Counted from the stretch's first letter, positions 1 to 9,904 are shown. The stretch is 64,000 nt of DNA from Paenibacillus antarcticus (GCF_001637225.1 NZ_LVJI01000054.1:186001-250000); one strand, 5' to 3'. Notes: generated by a model not told the origin, from the sequence alone. A program made the numbers and translations.

Positions 1-987
1 TATGTATTTTTTGCAGTGTTACCATTTTCGCTAGTGGCACTTATCGTTTCTTTCTTTATACTGAAAAATGTTTCTGAACCGATACAAGCGAAGCTTGATA
101 TTCTGAGTGTGATTACTTCCACAATTGGTTTTGGTGGAATACTATATGGGTTTGGCGTAGCAGGGAAACTAGGGTGGGGAAGTATTCCTGTATTGGGTTC
201 TATCGTAGTAGGGTTGATTTCACTCGTACTTTTCGTTATACGACAACTCAAGATAGAAGAACCATTGATTGATTTAAGGATTTTCAAATCATTAGAATAC
301 ACATTATCGATTGTTATTAGTTTCTTCGTGAATGGTGTCATATACTCAGCTATGATTCTATTACCTACGTATTTACAAAGTAGTCGGGGAATGTCAGCGC
401 TAGAATCAGGATTATTCCTCTTGCCGGGTAGTATTGTCATGGCCATCATGTCACCGATTGCGGGTAGACTTTTTGATAAGCACGGTATGAAATGGATTGG
501 GATTACTGGTGTAACAATTCTCGTTATCACAACGGCAATGTACACGAATCTTTCCTACACCACCGGAGTGGTATTGATGATTGTTATTTATATGGTACGT
601 TCGTTTGGTGTTACGTTCTTAACAATGCCACTCATGACTGCGGGATTAAATTCTTTACGTCCTGTGTTGCAAGGTCACGGTACAGCTATGCAGAATACGC
701 TTCAATCCATTTCCGGTGCGATAGGAACAGCTGTTATGACAACGATTATGGCAACACAAACTAAGCTGTTTATAACAACAGAAGTGGCGAAAGCTGGACC
801 AGTAGATCCAGCATCTGAGCAATTTAGAGAAATTTCTGGGAACGGATTGGTGCATGGTATTAATATGTCATTCGTAACGGCTACTATATTTGCTATTATT
901 GGGCTTATCAGTATGATCGTATTGGCAGTTGCGATTGATAAGAAAAAGAAGAGAATACAAGCAGTGGAGACAGTTAAATCTATCTAA
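1..987 (+). CDS. DHA2-family MFS drug exporter, 3' part
   Basis: This is the C-terminal part of a 14-helix major facilitator of the EmrB/QacA/LmrB type, an inner-membrane proton-coupled drug exporter. The reading frame is open from base 1, so the start lies outside the window and 328 residues are visible. Hydrophobic helices fill the protein, and an AGRLFDKHG segment near residue 155 resembles the conserved cytoplasmic MFS loop. A basic tail (KKKKR) ends the protein. The gene stops just before a strong hairpin at 1028-1073. The subfamily assignment rests on helix pattern and motif. The substrate cannot be told from sequence. Confidence 0.85.
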   Translation, partial: YVFFAVLPFSLVALIVSFFILKNVSEPIQAKLDILSVITSTIGFGGILYGFGVAGKLGWGSIPVLGSIVVGLISLVLFVIRQLKIEEPLIDLRIFKSLEYTLSIVISFFVNGVIYSAMILLPTYLQSSRGMSALESGLFLLPGSIVMAIMSPIAGRLFDKHGMKWIGITGVTILVITTAMYTNLSYTTGVVLMIVIYMVRSFGVTFLTMPLMTAGLNSLRPVLQGHGTAMQNTLQSISGAIGTAVMTTIMATQTKLFITTEVAKAGPVDPASEQFREISGNGLVHGINMSFVTATIFAIIGLISMIVLAVAIDKKKKRIQAVETVKSI

Positions 988-1027
988 TACGAACTTGATC
1001 ACTCAGGTATCAATGTATAACAACAAT

Positions 1028-1073
1028 AAATAGGCATCTTATGCGCAATAATATGCGCGTAAGATGCCTATTT
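1028..1073. terminator. Bidirectional Rho-independent terminator
   Basis: Arms AAATAGGCATCTTA and TAAGATGCCTATTT with an added GCGC/GCGC pair form a long hairpin with A-rich and T-rich flanks. It lies between two convergent genes and can serve both. Confidence 0.85.
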
Positions 1074-1107
1074 ATTTCATATCCCTGTATTAGATCCTAT
1101 CAAAGGA

Positions 1108-1458
1108 TTAAAATGAAGGTTGATAGAAGTTAATTTGGGTATTAGGCGTAGCAGCTTTCCCATTAACGGTATAAGTATCATAAGGCAAATTAGATACTTT
1201 GAATGAAAAATAACCAGGAGAGATACTGCTAGCACGATACTCAGTGAAAACAACTTGTCCACTCGAATTTGTAACTTTGAATGTTCCTTCGGGTCCGTAG
1301 ACACCAGGATTTCCACCAGTTAAGTTACCTGAGAAGGATAAAGTTCCTTGCCCAGTAATTTGAATAGATACATCAGAAGTTGAAGCAGCAGAAGCTAAAG
1401 GAACGACAGTGAATACAAGTAAGATCATAACCAGAAGAGATAACGCTCTTTTTTTCAA
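1108..1458 (-). CDS. Small secreted protein, function unknown
   Basis: I place the start at a TTG (1458), because an AGAGG ribosome binding site sits about 10 bases before it and the protein then begins with a textbook signal peptide: MKKRALS, a hydrophobic run, then PLASA as probable cleavage site. An in-frame ATG lies 8 codons upstream but precedes the ribosome site. The mature part (about 90 residues) is rich in Ser, Thr, Gly and beta-strand-like segments (TGQGTLSFSGN, GTFKVTNSSGQVVF), suggesting a small beta-sandwich. I do not recognise the family. It is probably exported to the medium or cell wall. Confidence 0.6.
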   Translation of the reverse strand: MKKRALSLLVMILLVFTVVPLASAASTSDVSIQITGQGTLSFSGNLTGGNPGVYGPEGTFKVTNSSGQVVFTEYRASSISPGYFSFKVSNLPYDTYTVNGKAATPNTQINFYQPSF

Positions 1459-1482
1459 TTTAATACATCCTCTCGTATTCAA

Positions 1483-1792
1483 TAGTATGGGAATTTAGTA
1501 TGTGCACATCAATGCTGGCCAGCAACTGTTAAGTGCAAGATTTCCCTAAAACAAATATACCATTTATTACTATTATTGCAATATATTTAATAAAAATATA
1601 TTTATAGGGATTCTTGAGCGGAGAGTATATTTAACTTAGTGATATTGTCTTCGGCTCAATGAGTGTACCTATTCTTATTGAGCGAGTACGCTAAATCTAC
1701 AAAGGAATCTACCAAAAAGGGTGGTTCTTTTTTTTGTTACTAACTATACTTGAAGAAATATCGGAGACCTTGAAACCAACATGGAGGGAAGC
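1483..1792 (+). other. Intergenic leader before the sensor kinase
   Basis: This 310-base AT-rich stretch holds no convincing gene. It should contain the divergent promoters of its two neighbours. An inverted pair GCTCAAT...ATTGAGC lies near 1654-1686. The only other clear structure is the hairpin at 1704-1735. Confidence 0.5.
1704..1735 (+). terminator. Terminator-like hairpin in the kinase leader
   Basis: GGAATCTACC and GGGTGGTTC pair imperfectly across a short A-rich loop and are followed by eight T. It lies about 58 bases before the kinase start, so it could end upstream transcription or attenuate the kinase gene. Confidence 0.45.
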
Positions 1793-3544
1793 ATGAAACT
1801 ATTTACTGCGAGAAAAACGTCCAAAGGGTTCGTGTACAAAAAAATAGTGATCGTATTTATAGCATTTCTTATTCCGCTCATTTCGATGAACATTTGGGTG
1901 AATTACAAGGGCATGTCATTGACTAAAAATGCGATTTTGGATTCATCTCTAGCAGGAGCCTCCTTTTATTCCAAGCAGCTAGATAAAGAAATGTATTTCA
2001 TCCGTAATCTTCAATTGCAATTTCTAAGTGATAAGGATTTACAGAAACTTAGCTTTAGAGGCAGTATGTTAGAGAATTATGAAAAAGTGGCCTTAATTGA
2101 TCAAGTCAGAGATCGATTGACTACGCTTCTGATCTCTAGCGAGTATGTAATCAATGCTGGAGTATATGTAAGCGCTGTAGGGAAAACAATCTCCAGTATG
2201 AAGGGAGTCACTAATACGCCCAATGAGGAATTCAGGATTATTTCTTCCATGATGAGAACAATGCCGAAACCTTCATTCTACAGGGAGGGAGATCGAATTT
2301 TCTTCATAGAGACTGAGAATAACGGTGGAACAATCTCATATATAGAAATATCTAAATCAAAGTTATTAGAAGCTCTAAACCAAATCTCTACGTTATATCA
2401 GGAATCGGAAGTATTGCTCGGAAATAGAGACTTGGGTTCTATAATGTCTACAACAATGGATAATCAAGAATCTGCAGCAATTTTACACCTTATTGACGAT
2501 CAGAGTCAGAGTGTTCGTGATTCGATCAGTCCGGTCAGTAAAAAAGTAAAAGGAACAAGTTATTTTATCATGGAGAATGATGTTGGTTCCTTGGATTTAT
2601 CGCTCATTATGTATGTGAATCAGCGTGAAATTACACGTCCGTTAAGTCAGTTCATAACGTGGTTTTACACTTTATTTGGCATAGCCATTGTAGTTATGGT
2701 ACTCTATTCGTTTTCGCTCAGTCTCATGATTCATAGACCTCTATCCAAGTTAGTAAAGGCATTTCGTATGATAGAAACCAATAACCTCAATATCGTGATA
2801 GAGTCTAAGACCAAGGATGAGTTTCACTATTTATTCCATAGTTTTAACCGGATGGCTTCCAAATTGAAGCGATCCATCGAGGTGAATTACGAGCAGGAAA
2901 TTGCTTTACAGCACTCCCAATTGAAGCAATTACAGTCACAAATCAACCCCCATTTCCTCTATAATAGCTTCTTTAATATTTATATGATGTGTAAAGTTGG
3001 GGATTCAGAGAGTGCTGCTGAGCTTTCACAGAAGCTAGGGAGTTACTACCAGTACATAACGAGGAGTGGATCGGATGAGGTGCCTCTGTATAAAGAGTAT
3101 CGCCATGCCCTAGATTATTGCGAGATTCAGTGTATTCGTTTCTCGAATCGCATTCGATTTGAATACGATGAAATTACGGATGTATCGAATACCATCTCCG
3201 TGCCGCGTCTTATCATCCAACCGATTGTTGAAAATGTGTTTGAGCATGCCTTTGAAGATGATTCTATGGATGGCGTAGTGTATATCAGCAGCACGCATTA
3301 TCAACCAGAGGCGGTACGGATTACAGTGGAGGATAACGGCAATCTTGTTGCAGATAAAGACATAGAAATTTTACAAGAGAAACTTGCAATGGATTCAAAA
3401 CAAATGGAGAAGACAGGTTTGATAAACGTTAATAATAGATTGAAATTAAAGTATAGATCCGGAAGTGGCATATTTGTGTCCCGTAGCCAATATGGCGGGT
3501 TAAGGGTTGAGCTTGTGATTATGAATGAGAATGAGGAGGCATAA
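1793..3544 (+). CDS. YesM-type sensor histidine kinase
   Basis: Membrane sensor kinase of the YesM/LytS-like class that usually pairs with an AraC-type regulator and responds to extracellular sugars. Order: membrane helix near residues 19-36, extracytoplasmic sensor to about 280, second helix near 285-310, HAMP linker, His_kinase block with the acceptor His in INPHFLYN (about residue 387), then an ATPase domain with PIVENVFEHAF and VEDNGN. An in-frame ATG at 1781 lies upstream of the ribosome site, so I take ATG 1793, which follows GGAGGG by about 5 bases; the protein is 583 residues. The stop is 3 bases before the regulator gene, so the two are co-transcribed. The position beside a sugar importer and glycosidases suggests it senses a glycan breakdown product. 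Confidence 0.88.
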   Translation: MKLFTARKTSKGFVYKKIVIVFIAFLIPLISMNIWVNYKGMSLTKNAILDSSLAGASFYSKQLDKEMYFIRNLQLQFLSDKDLQKLSFRGSMLENYEKVALIDQVRDRLTTLLISSEYVINAGVYVSAVGKTISSMKGVTNTPNEEFRIISSMMRTMPKPSFYREGDRIFFIETENNGGTISYIEISKSKLLEALNQISTLYQESEVLLGNRDLGSIMSTTMDNQESAAILHLIDDQSQSVRDSISPVSKKVKGTSYFIMENDVGSLDLSLIMYVNQREITRPLSQFITWFYTLFGIAIVVMVLYSFSLSLMIHRPLSKLVKAFRMIETNNLNIVIESKTKDEFHYLFHSFNRMASKLKRSIEVNYEQEIALQHSQLKQLQSQINPHFLYNSFFNIYMMCKVGDSESAAELSQKLGSYYQYITRSGSDEVPLYKEYRHALDYCEIQCIRFSNRIRFEYDEITDVSNTISVPRLIIQPIVENVFEHAFEDDSMDGVVYISSTHYQPEAVRITVEDNGNLVADKDIEILQEKLAMDSKQMEKTGLINVNNRLKLKYRSGSGIFVSRSQYGGLRVELVIMNENEEA

Positions 3545-3547
3545 CAC

Positions 3548-4867
3548 ATGTATAGACTGATGATTGTAGATGATGAACCTGTCATTGTAAACGGCTTAGT
3601 TCAGCTTTTTCAAGAAAATACGGAATTTGAACTGGATATATGTAAAGCATATTCATCGAAAGAAGCGCTTGCTATAGCCATGACAACAAAGCTGGACATC
3701 TTAGTCTGTGATATTCGCATGCCGCAGAAGAATGGTCTTCAACTTGTAGATGAAATTGCCTACTATTGGCCTTTATGCCGAATTATATTTCTAACAGGCT
3801 ATAGTGAATTTGAATACGTATATGAAGCGTTACGTAAAAAAGTGGATAATTACATCCTCAAGACCGAAGGTATAGAACCTATTTTTCAAGCGGTAAAAGT
3901 AGCGATTAGTAAACTAGAAGAGGAGAATAACCTTAGAAGACAACAGGAAAGGGTACAAATGCAGTTCCAGATTGCTGAACCCTTCCTTAAAAATGAAATG
4001 TTAGAAAAAGTGTTTAACGGGGAATCTATGATCTCCTTAAGGTGTGAACCCCGCTATGAGAAAGTGGATATTAGGATATCCATCGATCAACCTGCATTCT
4101 TTCTTATTGGACAAGTGGACAGGCTAGAGGGACATAACTCTAAGATTAATCTTCAGACCGTTCAACGGATATTTGACAATTACTTACCTCCCTCAATCGT
4201 ATGTGAAAAAGTAATCTATCCTGATGATGTGCTTGTGTGGCTACTTCAACCGGGTGAGGAATTGAGGAGTCGGTTTCCAGAAGGCCGTGGCATAGTCGTC
4301 TATATGAGGGGGATCTTGGAACTTGTACAGAATGAATGCGAAGAGCTTCTAAGGGTTTCTGTGTCTTTTGGCATTTCAAGAAACCTAATGAATCATTGGG
4401 ACACCATTAGACATCAGTACAAATCGCTACATGCATTGGTCGAAAATAGAGTTTCATTAGGTCAGAATATGATTATTGTAGATATCGATAAGACAAACAA
4501 GGATGAAGAAGCTTTTTACGAAGGTGGACGGGCACAGCAGGATGATATGAAGGCATTAGTCATCGATCAAATTCAACGTTTCATAGACAAGAACATATCA
4601 GGCGATGTATCCCTTACTGCCATTGCGGAGGAAGTGCATTTCAATCCTTCGTACTTGTCACGCTATTATAAACAGACAACAGGCCATAATTTATTAGAAT
4701 ATATTCAAACAAAGAAGCTAGATGGAGCACTTCACTTGATGGAGAATACAACCTTGAAGTTGAATGAAATCGCCATTCGGGTTGGGTTTGATTCGCATTC
4801 CTATTTTACGACCTTCTTCAAAAAAAAGATGGGAATATCTCCGCAGGAATATCGAAACTCTAAATAG
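3548..4867 (+). CDS. YesN-type response regulator with AraC HTH
   Basis: Cytoplasmic partner of the preceding kinase. The receiver domain covers residues 1-125, with the acidic pair in VDDEP and the phospho-acceptor Asp55 in VCDIRMP. A poorly conserved middle region is followed by two AraC helix-turn-helix units at about residues 335-437 (LTAIAEEVHFNPSYLSRYYK and the IAIRVGFDSHSYFTTFFKK segment). The 439-residue length is normal for YesN-like proteins, which are usually shorter or longer depending on the linker. By family precedent it would activate the importer and hydrolase genes starting at 4996. The binding site is not obvious to me. Confidence 0.88.
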   Translation: MYRLMIVDDEPVIVNGLVQLFQENTEFELDICKAYSSKEALAIAMTTKLDILVCDIRMPQKNGLQLVDEIAYYWPLCRIIFLTGYSEFEYVYEALRKKVDNYILKTEGIEPIFQAVKVAISKLEEENNLRRQQERVQMQFQIAEPFLKNEMLEKVFNGESMISLRCEPRYEKVDIRISIDQPAFFLIGQVDRLEGHNSKINLQTVQRIFDNYLPPSIVCEKVIYPDDVLVWLLQPGEELRSRFPEGRGIVVYMRGILELVQNECEELLRVSVSFGISRNLMNHWDTIRHQYKSLHALVENRVSLGQNMIIVDIDKTNKDEEAFYEGGRAQQDDMKALVIDQIQRFIDKNISGDVSLTAIAEEVHFNPSYLSRYYKQTTGHNLLEYIQTKKLDGALHLMENTTLKLNEIAIRVGFDSHSYFTTFFKKKMGISPQEYRNSK

Positions 4868-4911
4868 TTGAATAGGTAAACAAATTGCAAGTGATGTAAA
4901 AACTTCTAAAT

Positions 4912-4925
4912 TGATAGCGCTTTCT
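4912..4925. promoter_or_regulatory. Candidate cre site (CcpA operator)
   Basis: TGATAGCGCTTTCT read on the minus strand is AGAAAGCGCTATCA, matching 13 of 14 positions of the Firmicute cre consensus TGWAAGCGYTWNCA. It lies 70-85 bases before the solute-binding protein gene, where CcpA would repress the operon when better sugars are present. Confidence 0.65.
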
Positions 4926-4995
4926 TATTATCTTAAGATGGAAATAAGCAGATAAGTTCATACGATTACAGATAACAAAGGGGAGCGTATTCAAC

Positions 4996-6714
4996 ATGAA
5001 AAGGATCAAACCATGGAAAATGATATTACTTGTCACGATGGTACTTTCAGTATTTACAGCATGTTCGAATCAAGGTGATGACGCATCTAATGCAACATCC
5101 TCGACCAATGGGGAAGCGACGGATAATCTCGCACCGCCAGACCCACTAGGGAAATATCCTAAACTCGTAACAGTAACCGAAGTACTCGGCTATAATGCGC
5201 CAGAAGATTCGCGAACTCCCAAAGGCATTAAACCAGAAGAGAATGCTTACTTCAAAGATTTGAAAGAAATGATGAACATCGAAGTGAAATATAAGTGGAC
5301 GGTACCGTCTAGTCAATATGATCAAAAATTTGCACTTGCTATGGCATCTGGAGATCTACCGGATATTCTTGAGCTTGATCCGAAGAATTTCGAGAAACTT
5401 AAAAGTCAAGATATGCTTGCTGATTTGACGGATGCCTATAAGCAATACGGATCACCTGTTTTGAAAGAATATATGGAGTCTGACGATGGATTCGCCATGA
5501 AAACATTTGAATCTGAAGGCAAGCAATTAGCTATTCCTTCTTTCGAGGATCCTTTCTTATCCGCACAATTACTCTGGATTCGGAAAGATTGGCTTGATAA
5601 CCTAAATTTACAAGCCCCGAAGACCATGGATGAACTAGAAAAAGTTGCAGAAGCATTTGTTAAAAACGACCCAGACCAGAATGGTAAGGATGACACCTAT
5701 GGAATCGCCGCGCAAAAGAGCTTGTTTTTCTGGGGATTTGATCTGAGAGGATTCTTTAATGGATTTGGTGCCTACCCTTCCATGGGTGATGCTCAATCCG
5801 CTTGGATTAAAGATACCGAAGGGAAGTTAATACCGGGTCTTATTCAACCTGAAGTGAAGAATGCTCTAGGTAAGCTGCAATCTTGGTATCAGAATGGAAT
5901 CCTTGATAAAGAGTTCGCTCTCAAGGATGAGAATAAGTCAGTAGAAGATATCACGGCAGGTAAAGTGGGTATATCTTACGGAGAATGGTGGTATCCGAAC
6001 TGGCCACTTAACTTAAATATGGATAAAGATCCGAAGGCGAATTGGATCGCAGTTCAGATTCCAGGAATGGAAGGACCCGGAAAGACGCTTGTTTCTAAGA
6101 TCCGCATCGGTAAGCTGTTCGCGGTAAACAAGAAGTCTAAGAATCCAGAGGCAGCTATTAAATTGATCAACTTCTACATCGAAATGGGCAAAAAACAATA
6201 TAGAGATAAGAATCAGTCTGCAAACGGTTATGTATATAACTGGTTTAATCCGCGGATCACCGATCCTGCTCAGATTGATACCATCTATACAGAAGTGAAC
6301 AAGGCTCTTGAAGCGAAGCAACAAGAAATTACATTAGATGATGGAAATTACAAGGATACAGCAGATGTTTTCAAAGCAACAACTGATTACCTTGCAGGTG
6401 ATACGTCTAATGCAAGCAAAGGTGTCAATTGGGGGCAGTACTTTAGTCGTGCTGCCAAAGATGGTGGTTGGGGAATGACGCGGCAGCTTAAAGAGAACAA
6501 AGCATTTGTGAACAATGAATTCTATGGTATACCTACGGCATCCCAAGTAGACAAGGGTACTCAACTTGATAAATTAATGCAAGAATCATTCACCAAAATC
6601 ATCATGGGTGCTCCTCTAGATGAATTCGATAAGTTCGTTGCAAGTTGGAAATCGTTAGGTGGAGATCAAATTACGCAAGAGGTAAATGAATGGTATACGA
6701 AGGAAGCGAAATAA
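4996..6714 (+). CDS. Extracellular sugar-binding lipoprotein (LipO-like)
   Basis: Solute-binding component of an ABC importer, anchored outside the membrane. The first 22 residues are a lipoprotein signal peptide ending in the lipobox FTAC (Cys23), followed by a Ser/Asn/Thr-rich tether. The large body (572 residues) with segments such as LAMASGDLPDILELD and AEAFVKNDPDQNGKDDTYG is typical of the big LipO/YtcQ-like family 1 binding proteins of Paenibacillus, whose EF-hand-like DPDQNGKDD loop may bind calcium. The ATG follows GGGGAG. The two permease genes follow at once. No ATPase is encoded here, as is usual for this class, which shares an MsmX-type ATPase encoded elsewhere. Confidence 0.9.
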   Translation: MKRIKPWKMILLVTMVLSVFTACSNQGDDASNATSSTNGEATDNLAPPDPLGKYPKLVTVTEVLGYNAPEDSRTPKGIKPEENAYFKDLKEMMNIEVKYKWTVPSSQYDQKFALAMASGDLPDILELDPKNFEKLKSQDMLADLTDAYKQYGSPVLKEYMESDDGFAMKTFESEGKQLAIPSFEDPFLSAQLLWIRKDWLDNLNLQAPKTMDELEKVAEAFVKNDPDQNGKDDTYGIAAQKSLFFWGFDLRGFFNGFGAYPSMGDAQSAWIKDTEGKLIPGLIQPEVKNALGKLQSWYQNGILDKEFALKDENKSVEDITAGKVGISYGEWWYPNWPLNLNMDKDPKANWIAVQIPGMEGPGKTLVSKIRIGKLFAVNKKSKNPEAAIKLINFYIEMGKKQYRDKNQSANGYVYNWFNPRITDPAQIDTIYTEVNKALEAKQQEITLDDGNYKDTADVFKATTDYLAGDTSNASKGVNWGQYFSRAAKDGGWGMTRQLKENKAFVNNEFYGIPTASQVDKGTQLDKLMQESFTKIIMGAPLDEFDKFVASWKSLGGDQITQEVNEWYTKEAK

Positions 6715-6728
6715 CAACATAAGCTTAC

Positions 6729-6773
6729 AAAGCGGGAGAGATGAGTCGAGAAGTCGGTATCACCTCCCGTTTT
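6729..6773 (+). terminator. Intercistronic hairpin between binding protein and permease genes
   Basis: AAAGCGGGAG and CTCCCGTTTT pair across a loop of about 25 bases. Such hairpins after binding-protein genes usually stabilise the upstream message or stop part of the transcription, so that binding protein exceeds permease. Confidence 0.5.
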
Positions 6774-6798
6774 AAATGAGTAGGAAGGGTGGGTCTCT

Positions 6799-7689
6799 AT
6801 GAGAACGCTGAAAAAAGAGTATCTGCTACATCTGATGTTAATACCTGGTGTTATCGTTACATTGATTTATGCATATGGCCCTATGGCAGGTCTTGTGATG
6901 GCTTTTCAACAATTCGAGCCGTTATCTGGATTTTTTAAATCGAAATTTGTAGGGTTGGATAACTTTCGTTACGTATTTCAATTACCGGATTTCGGTCAAG
7001 TCCTCTGGAATACAGTTATCATCTCAGTCATCAAAATGGTGTTATTTCTGATCGTCCCTCTTGTTCTTGCTCTATTGCTAAATGAGGTAACTAAGCAATG
7101 GTTCTCACGTATTATTCAATCCGCTGTTTTCTTACCATTCTTTCTATCATGGACTGTTCTTGGAGGTATCATCATTGAGTTGTTCTCGTTGAATGGTGCT
7201 GTGAATGGTTTGTTAACGAATATTGGATTCAAACCCATTATGTTTATGTTGGATAATCAATGGTTCAGGGGAATTATTATTGGATCAGATGTCTGGAAAG
7301 GGATGGGCTACAATATGATCGTCATGCTTGCGGTCATCATTGGTATTAATTCCACGCTCTATGAGGCGGCAGAGATAGATGGAGCTGGAAGGTGGAAGCA
7401 AATGGTTCACATTACGCTTCCAAGTATGGCCCCGATCTTGATTTTACTCGCTGTATTGAGCTTAGGTAGCATTCTCAACGCAGGCTTTGAGCAAATCTTG
7501 ATCATGTATAACCCAACAGTGTATGAAGGGGCAGATGTGATTGATACGTTCGTGTATCGATTAGGTATGTTTAGCCAACAGTTCGGACCTGCTGCAGCTG
7601 TCGGTCTCTTTAAATCAGTGATCTCATTAGTCTTGGTATCGTCGACCTACTATGCTGCTTACAAATACAATGGCTATCGAATATTCTAG
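6799..7689 (+). CDS. Sugar ABC permease, LplB-like
   Basis: Inner-membrane permease subunit with about six helices (296 residues). The cytoplasmic EAA loop that contacts the ATPase is EAAEIDGAGRWKQMVHITLP near residue 195. The short N-terminus (MRTLKKEYLLHLMLIPGV) and length match the LplB subfamily of polysaccharide or oligosaccharide importers. It forms a heterodimer with the next gene product. The ATG follows GGAAGGGTGGG. Confidence 0.9.
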   Translation: MRTLKKEYLLHLMLIPGVIVTLIYAYGPMAGLVMAFQQFEPLSGFFKSKFVGLDNFRYVFQLPDFGQVLWNTVIISVIKMVLFLIVPLVLALLLNEVTKQWFSRIIQSAVFLPFFLSWTVLGGIIIELFSLNGAVNGLLTNIGFKPIMFMLDNQWFRGIIIGSDVWKGMGYNMIVMLAVIIGINSTLYEAAEIDGAGRWKQMVHITLPSMAPILILLAVLSLGSILNAGFEQILIMYNPTVYEGADVIDTFVYRLGMFSQQFGPAAAVGLFKSVISLVLVSSTYYAAYKYNGYRIF

Positions 7690-7706
7690 GGGTTGGAGGT
7701 AGTGCA

Positions 7707-8597
7707 ATGAGACATAAACAATCAATCAGCAGAAAGTTATTTATCGTATTCAATACATTGTTGTTAGCGGGTATCACTATACTCAGTATCATTCCGTTCA
7801 TTCATTTACTCTCCATATCACTTAGCTCGAATACAGCAGCGAGTGCTGGAGAAGTAAGACTCTGGCCCGTTGGATTCACCTTCGATGCCTATGTGTATTT
7901 AGGAGAAAAGGTAGAGTTCTTTCGATCCTTATGGGTTTCAGTAAAGCGAGTGGTTCTGGGTACAATTGTGAATTTATTCCTTGTTTTCATTACAGCATAC
8001 CCATTATCCAAAACGAATGATCGGTTTAAATTTAGAACGCTATATGTATGGTTCTTTGCAATCACCATGTTTTTCGGTGGTGGATTAATTCCTACCTATA
8101 TCGTAGTGAAAAATACAGGGTTGATAGATTCCATTTTGTCGTTGATCTTGCCAGGCGCATTAAATGTATGGAATATGGTCTTACTGTTGAACTTTTTCAG
8201 ATCCATTCCCAAAGAATTGGATGAGGCAGCTACGATTGACGGAGCGGGCCATTGGACAATACTATGGAAAATTTACTTACCAGTATCGTTACCCTCGATT
8301 GCTACCATTGGCTTATTCACGATTGTGGGGCATTGGAACGCTTGGTTTGACGGAATTCTTTACTTGAATTCACCGGATAAGTACCCACTGCAGACGTATC
8401 TATCAACATTAATAATGTCTATGAATGCTCAGATGTCATCTATTTCGATAGAGCAGATTAAAGCGATGGAGAACCTGAGCGAGAAGACACTCAAGACAGC
8501 TCAAATTTTCATGGGCGCTTTGCCCATTATGATCGTCTATCCATTCTTACAGAAATATTTTGTTAAAGGAATCATAGTCGGAAGTGTTAAAGAGTAG
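7707..8597 (+). CDS. Sugar ABC permease, YtcP-like
   Basis: Second permease of the importer, 296 residues with six predicted helices. The EAA loop is DEAATIDGAGHWTILWKIYLP, near residue 172. The length and the C-terminal sequence QKYFVKGIIVGSVKE are characteristic of the YtcP/CUT1 carbohydrate permeases. It starts 17 bases after the first permease behind GGTTGGAGG, so the two are translated from one message. Confidence 0.9.
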   Translation: MRHKQSISRKLFIVFNTLLLAGITILSIIPFIHLLSISLSSNTAASAGEVRLWPVGFTFDAYVYLGEKVEFFRSLWVSVKRVVLGTIVNLFLVFITAYPLSKTNDRFKFRTLYVWFFAITMFFGGGLIPTYIVVKNTGLIDSILSLILPGALNVWNMVLLLNFFRSIPKELDEAATIDGAGHWTILWKIYLPVSLPSIATIGLFTIVGHWNAWFDGILYLNSPDKYPLQTYLSTLIMSMNAQMSSISIEQIKAMENLSEKTLKTAQIFMGALPIMIVYPFLQKYFVKGIIVGSVKE

Positions 8598-8626
8598 ATG
8601 CTAAGCAGAGGAGAGAATGAGAATTT

Positions 8627-9904
8627 ATGAAGAAAATTACAGTGGCGTTAATCGGTGCGGGGCTACGAGGAATCAATTATTTAGAATATGCTCTTCAGCA
8701 TCCTCATGAACTTGAGGTCATAGCTGTAGCTGAACCGATAAAGGAACGAAGAGAGAATTTGAAAGCAAGGCATGACATTGCAGATGACATGTGTTTTGAG
8801 AGTTGGGATGAATTCTTCATGCTTCCAAAACTCGCTGATGCGGTACTTATATGTACTCAAGATAAACAGCATTTCGAACCAACGATGAAAGCGCTTCAGG
8901 CAGGCTATCATGTGCTGCTCGAAAAGCCGATGTCCCCTGATCCTAAAGAATGTATCTTGATGGGCGAAATGGCTTCCCAGGTCAATCGCGTATTCTCCAT
9001 TTGTCATGTGTTACGTTACACCCAATTCTTTTCTACTATTAAAGAATTACTTAATCAGGGTGCCATTGGTCAATTGATGTCGATCCAGCACAATGAGAAT
9101 GTGGGTTACTGGCATCAAGCACATAGTTTCGTTAGAGGTAATTGGAGCAGAAAAGAAGATTCTAGTCCGATGATTTTGGCGAAGTCAGGTCATGATCTCG
9201 ATATTCTCCTGTGGTTGGCAGATTCTGAATGCGTTCAAGTATCTTCCTTTGGATCTCTCGCTCATTTCACTGCCGATCAAGCACCTGAAGGAGCACCTCT
9301 ACGCTGTCTAGATGGTTGCCCTGTCGCTGATGAATGCCTATATTATGCGCCTAATCTATATTTAACCGAAGATACGAATTGGCCTACGTCGGCCATTAGT
9401 GATGATATGAGTTATCGTGCCCGTTATCAGGCATTGAAGGAAGGACCTTACGGTAGATGCGTCTATCATTGTGATAACGACGTTGTGGATCATCAAGTTG
9501 TGAATTTAGAATTTGCAAATTCTGTCACCGCAGCGTTTACGATGAGTGCATTTACTAGAGATGTTAGCAGGACGATGAAACTTATGGGAACAAAAGGTGA
9601 AATCCGTGGCGCAATGGAGAAGAATGAAATTGAGATTCTTCATTTCGGGAGCGGTAAGGTTGAGCGAATATCCTTTGAGGATAAGGGAGGCCATGTCGGA
9701 CATGGCGGTGGTGATATGGGGTTAATGAAGGATTTCCTAAGGCTTGTTCGGGAGGATGGTAAAAGTCATGGGATTACTTCCGCGGAACAATCGATTCAAA
9801 GTCACCTCATGGCGTTTGCCTCCGAGCAGTCAAGAATGGATGGTAACAGTGTTCGACTGAAAGATTTTGCGCAATATGTATGCGCTATCGAGGAAGTGCT
9901 CTAA
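8627..9904 (+). CDS. Gfo/Idh/MocA-family dehydrogenase
   Basis: Probable NAD(P)-dependent sugar or cyclitol dehydrogenase acting in the cytoplasm on the imported material. The N-terminus holds a Rossmann fold with GAGLRGINYLEYA (residues 11-23) and the family signature LLEKPMS (about residue 103), whose Lys is catalytic in relatives. A longer C-terminal sheet domain follows. A cysteine-bearing insertion near residue 225 (CLDGCPVADEC) is shared with one branch of the family and could hold a metal. The protein is 425 residues, longer than simple 330-residue members. It sits 29 bases after the permease gene and abuts the next gene. The substrate cannot be told. Confidence 0.85.
   Translation: MKKITVALIGAGLRGINYLEYALQHPHELEVIAVAEPIKERRENLKARHDIADDMCFESWDEFFMLPKLADAVLICTQDKQHFEPTMKALQAGYHVLLEKPMSPDPKECILMGEMASQVNRVFSICHVLRYTQFFSTIKELLNQGAIGQLMSIQHNENVGYWHQAHSFVRGNWSRKEDSSPMILAKSGHDLDILLWLADSECVQVSSFGSLAHFTADQAPEGAPLRCLDGCPVADECLYYAPNLYLTEDTNWPTSAISDDMSYRARYQALKEGPYGRCVYHCDNDVVDHQVVNLEFANSVTAAFTMSAFTRDVSRTMKLMGTKGEIRGAMEKNEIEILHFGSGKVERISFEDKGGHVGHGGGDMGLMKDFLRLVREDGKSHGITSAEQSIQSHLMAFASEQSRMDGNSVRLKDFAQYVCAIEEVL

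Noticed and set aside
1704..1735. T-box riboswitch terminator (AAAAAGGGTGGT)
   Set aside because: The full T-box sequence with ACCGCG and a recognisable stem I are absent, and the downstream gene is a kinase rather than an amino-acid gene.
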